A stretch of DNA of 6,171 bases from contig DOUU01000352.1 of the NCBI GenBank assembly GCA_003520425.1, forward strand, positions 5,251 to 11,421, written 5' to 3'. The notes under the pieces are model-generated. The model did not search any database. It saw only the letters and a program-made list of their open reading frames with translations, and was not told where the DNA came from. The position numbers were made by a program, and so were the translations under genes. Positions 4,896 to 6,171 of this stretch are shown here, piece by piece (the stretch's first letter is position 1; the number at the start of each line of letters is the position of its first letter). The DNA is from Deltaproteobacteria bacterium. Its GTDB lineage: Bacteria; Myxococcota_A; UBA9160.

Positions 4896-6171
4896 GTCCT
4901 TCGGCGCTGCACCAGCTCGCGCACGGCACGGGCGATTCCCGGAGCGTCGAGGCCGATCGCGGAGAGCTCCTTCGCCGGGCTCCCGTGCTCCATCAGGCGG
5001 TCGGGCACGGCGAGGCAGCGCACCGGGACACACAGCTGCGCCGCCGAGAGCGCCTCGAGCACCGCGCTGCCAAAGCCGCCCATGCCGCTCGCCTCCTCGA
5101 CCGTCACGACTGCGCCGCAGCGCCTTGCAAGTGCCGTGATGCGCTGCGCGTCCAGCGGTTTTGCGAAGCGTGCGTTGACCACGGCGACGGAGAGCCCTTC
5201 CGCTCCGAGCTCTCCGGCGGCCTCCAAGGCGGGATGCACGAGCGTTCCGAGCGCCACCACGACCGCATGGTCGCCGTCGCGCAGGAGTTCGGCCTCGCCG
5301 ATCGGCAGGGCCTTCACCGTGGGGTCGAGGGGCACGCCAAAGCCGGTGCCCCGCGGATAGCGCAGCGCCGCGGGGCCTGGATAGTCGATCGCCGTGGCGA
5401 GCAGATGCTGGAGCTCGTTCTCGTCCTTCGGAGCCATCACGATCATATTTGGCACATGGCGGAGGTACGCGATGTCGAATGCGCCATGGTGAGTGGGGCC
5501 GTCCTCGCCCACAAGCCCGGCGCGATCGAGCGCAAGCGTTACGGGCAAATTCTGAAGGCAGAGGTCGTGCACCACCTGGTCGTAGGCGCGCTGGGTAAAC
5601 GTGGAGTAGATGGCGGCTACGGGGTGCAACCCTTCAACCGCGAGCCCGCATGCGAACGTAACGCCGTGGGATTCGGCAATCCCTACATCGAAGAACCGGT
5701 CGGGGAACTGAGTGGCGAACTTGTCCAGACCTGTACCGTCAGACATGGCGGCCGATATGGCGACGATCCTGCTATTGTCCGTTGCCAGTTTTACCATGGT
5801 CTGCCCGAACACCTCGGTATAGCTCAATATCGAGGATTTCCTGCCTACCATGCCCGTCTCCCGATCGAAGGGCGGCGTGCCGTGATATTGCGACGGGTCG
5901 CATTCAGCGAATTCGCAGCCTTTCCCCTTCTTGGTTACCACATGCACGAGGACCGGCCAGGTGTAATCTTTTATGTTCTGGAAGGTCCCGAGCAGATGGT
6001 AGATATTATGCCCGTCGATCGGCCCGATGTATTGGAACCCGAGGTCCTCGAACAGCATCCCGGGAACCATCAATCCCTTGATGGAATCCTCCGCCTTCTT
6101 TGCGAGGTTGAACATCGATTCGCCGACTCTGGGAATGCCCTGGAGGAAGTTTTTTGTCTCCAGACGAAGCC
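4892..6171 (-). CDS. dxs: 1-deoxy-D-xylulose-5-phosphate synthase, 5'-truncated by window edge
   Basis: Cytosolic ThDP-dependent enzyme that condenses pyruvate and glyceraldehyde-3-phosphate to DXP, the first step of the MEP isoprenoid pathway. The frame is open to the window end, so 425 codons are present and roughly the first 200 residues, including the GDG ThDP-binding motif, lie outside. Visible in order: GPIDGHN (near 6025-6005), the linker, the pyrimidine-binding domain and the transketolase C-terminal domain with TVEEASGMGG (near 5095). Counting from the Met codon at 6115, residues matching known E. coli DXS positions occur with identical spacing: E148 (E370), Y170 (Y392), R176 (R398), R198 (R420), D205 (D427) and H209 (H431). 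The catalytic glutamate sits in IAESHGVTFA, where E. coli has IAEQHAVTFA. Its TGA stop overlaps the GTG start of tlyA. The upstream half is much poorer in GC than the downstream half and uses ATA and AGG/AGA codons. Family assignment is very secure. Confidence 0.97.
   Translation of the reverse strand, partial: LRLETKNFLQGIPRVGESMFNLAKKAEDSIKGLMVPGMLFEDLGFQYIGPIDGHNIYHLLGTFQNIKDYTWPVLVHVVTKKGKGCEFAECDPSQYHGTPPFDRETGMVGRKSSILSYTEVFGQTMVKLATDNSRIVAISAAMSDGTGLDKFATQFPDRFFDVGIAESHGVTFACGLAVEGLHPVAAIYSTFTQRAYDQVVHDLCLQNLPVTLALDRAGLVGEDGPTHHGAFDIAYLRHVPNMIVMAPKDENELQHLLATAIDYPGPAALRYPRGTGFGVPLDPTVKALPIGEAELLRDGDHAVVVALGTLVHPALEAAGELGAEGLSVAVVNARFAKPLDAQRITALARRCGAVVTVEEASGMGGFGSAVLEALSAAQLCVPVRCLAVPDRLMEHGSPAKELSAIGLDAPGIARAVRELVQRRRT

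Noticed and set aside
4896..5033. Longer TlyA start at 5033.
   Set aside because: It would add 46 Arg/Pro-rich residues lying inside the dxs coding region with no family similarity; the GTG at 4895 gives a neat 4-base overlap.
4017..5360. A 447-codon open frame on the plus strand.
   Set aside because: It crosses tlyA and the 3' part of dxs antisense, both of which are firmly identified by catalytic motifs. Long antisense frames are expected at about 73% GC.
1..6171. Toxin, defence or mobile-element content, including reading tlyA as a hemolysin toxin.
   Set aside because: All genes are housekeeping or envelope types. The TlyA sequence has the S4 and FtsJ methyltransferase motifs, and no transposase, integrase, long terminal repeat pair, tRNA or CRISPR-like spaced repeat was seen.

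Overview
The window is a GC-rich bacterial chromosome segment. All six recognisable genes lie on the minus strand and are closely packed. Reading in the direction of transcription (high to low coordinates) the order is: dxs (5'-truncated by the window edge), tlyA, an A-type Fe-S carrier (erpA/iscA-like), a cysteine desulfurase (iscS/nifS), cysC (APS kinase) and a long TPR lipoprotein whose 3' end runs off at position 1. A lipoprotein signal peptide, near-total avoidance of TTA/CTA/TCA codons in the TPR gene, and a DXS-TlyA pair next to A-type carrier and IscS genes suggest a high-GC diderm (Gram-negative) bacterium. My best guess is a deltaproteobacterial or related lineage (Myxococcota/Desulfobacterota-like). 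The lineage is an inference, not something the sequence proves.

Region by region: 6171-4892 is the C-terminal two thirds of 1-deoxy-D-xylulose-5-phosphate synthase, the entry enzyme of the MEP isoprenoid pathway. It overlaps tlyA (4895-4053) by 4 bases at a GTGA stop/start. A 53-base spacer holds a GC-rich inverted repeat and a perfect AGGAGG Shine-Dalgarno, followed by the carrier gene (3999-3667). That gene overlaps iscS (3670-2477) by 4 bases, again at GTGA. A 28-base gap, partly occupied by a hairpin that has the iscS stop codon in its loop, leads to cysC (2448-1831). An 85-base spacer with inverted and direct repeats precedes the TPR lipoprotein (1745 to beyond 1).

How the genes fit together: dxs feeds the MEP pathway, whose last two enzymes (IspG, IspH) are 4Fe-4S proteins. 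The carrier and cysteine desulfurase belong to Fe-S cluster assembly, so their linkage to dxs is metabolically sensible. CysC activates sulfate to PAPS and is a second sulfur-related gene beside the desulfurase. TlyA is an rRNA 2'-O-methyltransferase commonly found next to dxs. The TPR lipoprotein is probably an envelope protein of unknown specific role.

I found no RNA gene, mobile element or CRISPR array, and no convincing new system. The most unusual signal is a strong composition change inside dxs: about 73% GC at 4921-5400, about 61% at 5401-5700 and about 55% at 5701-6120 (hand counts), with a matching shift in codon choice. This points to recombination or an assembly join.
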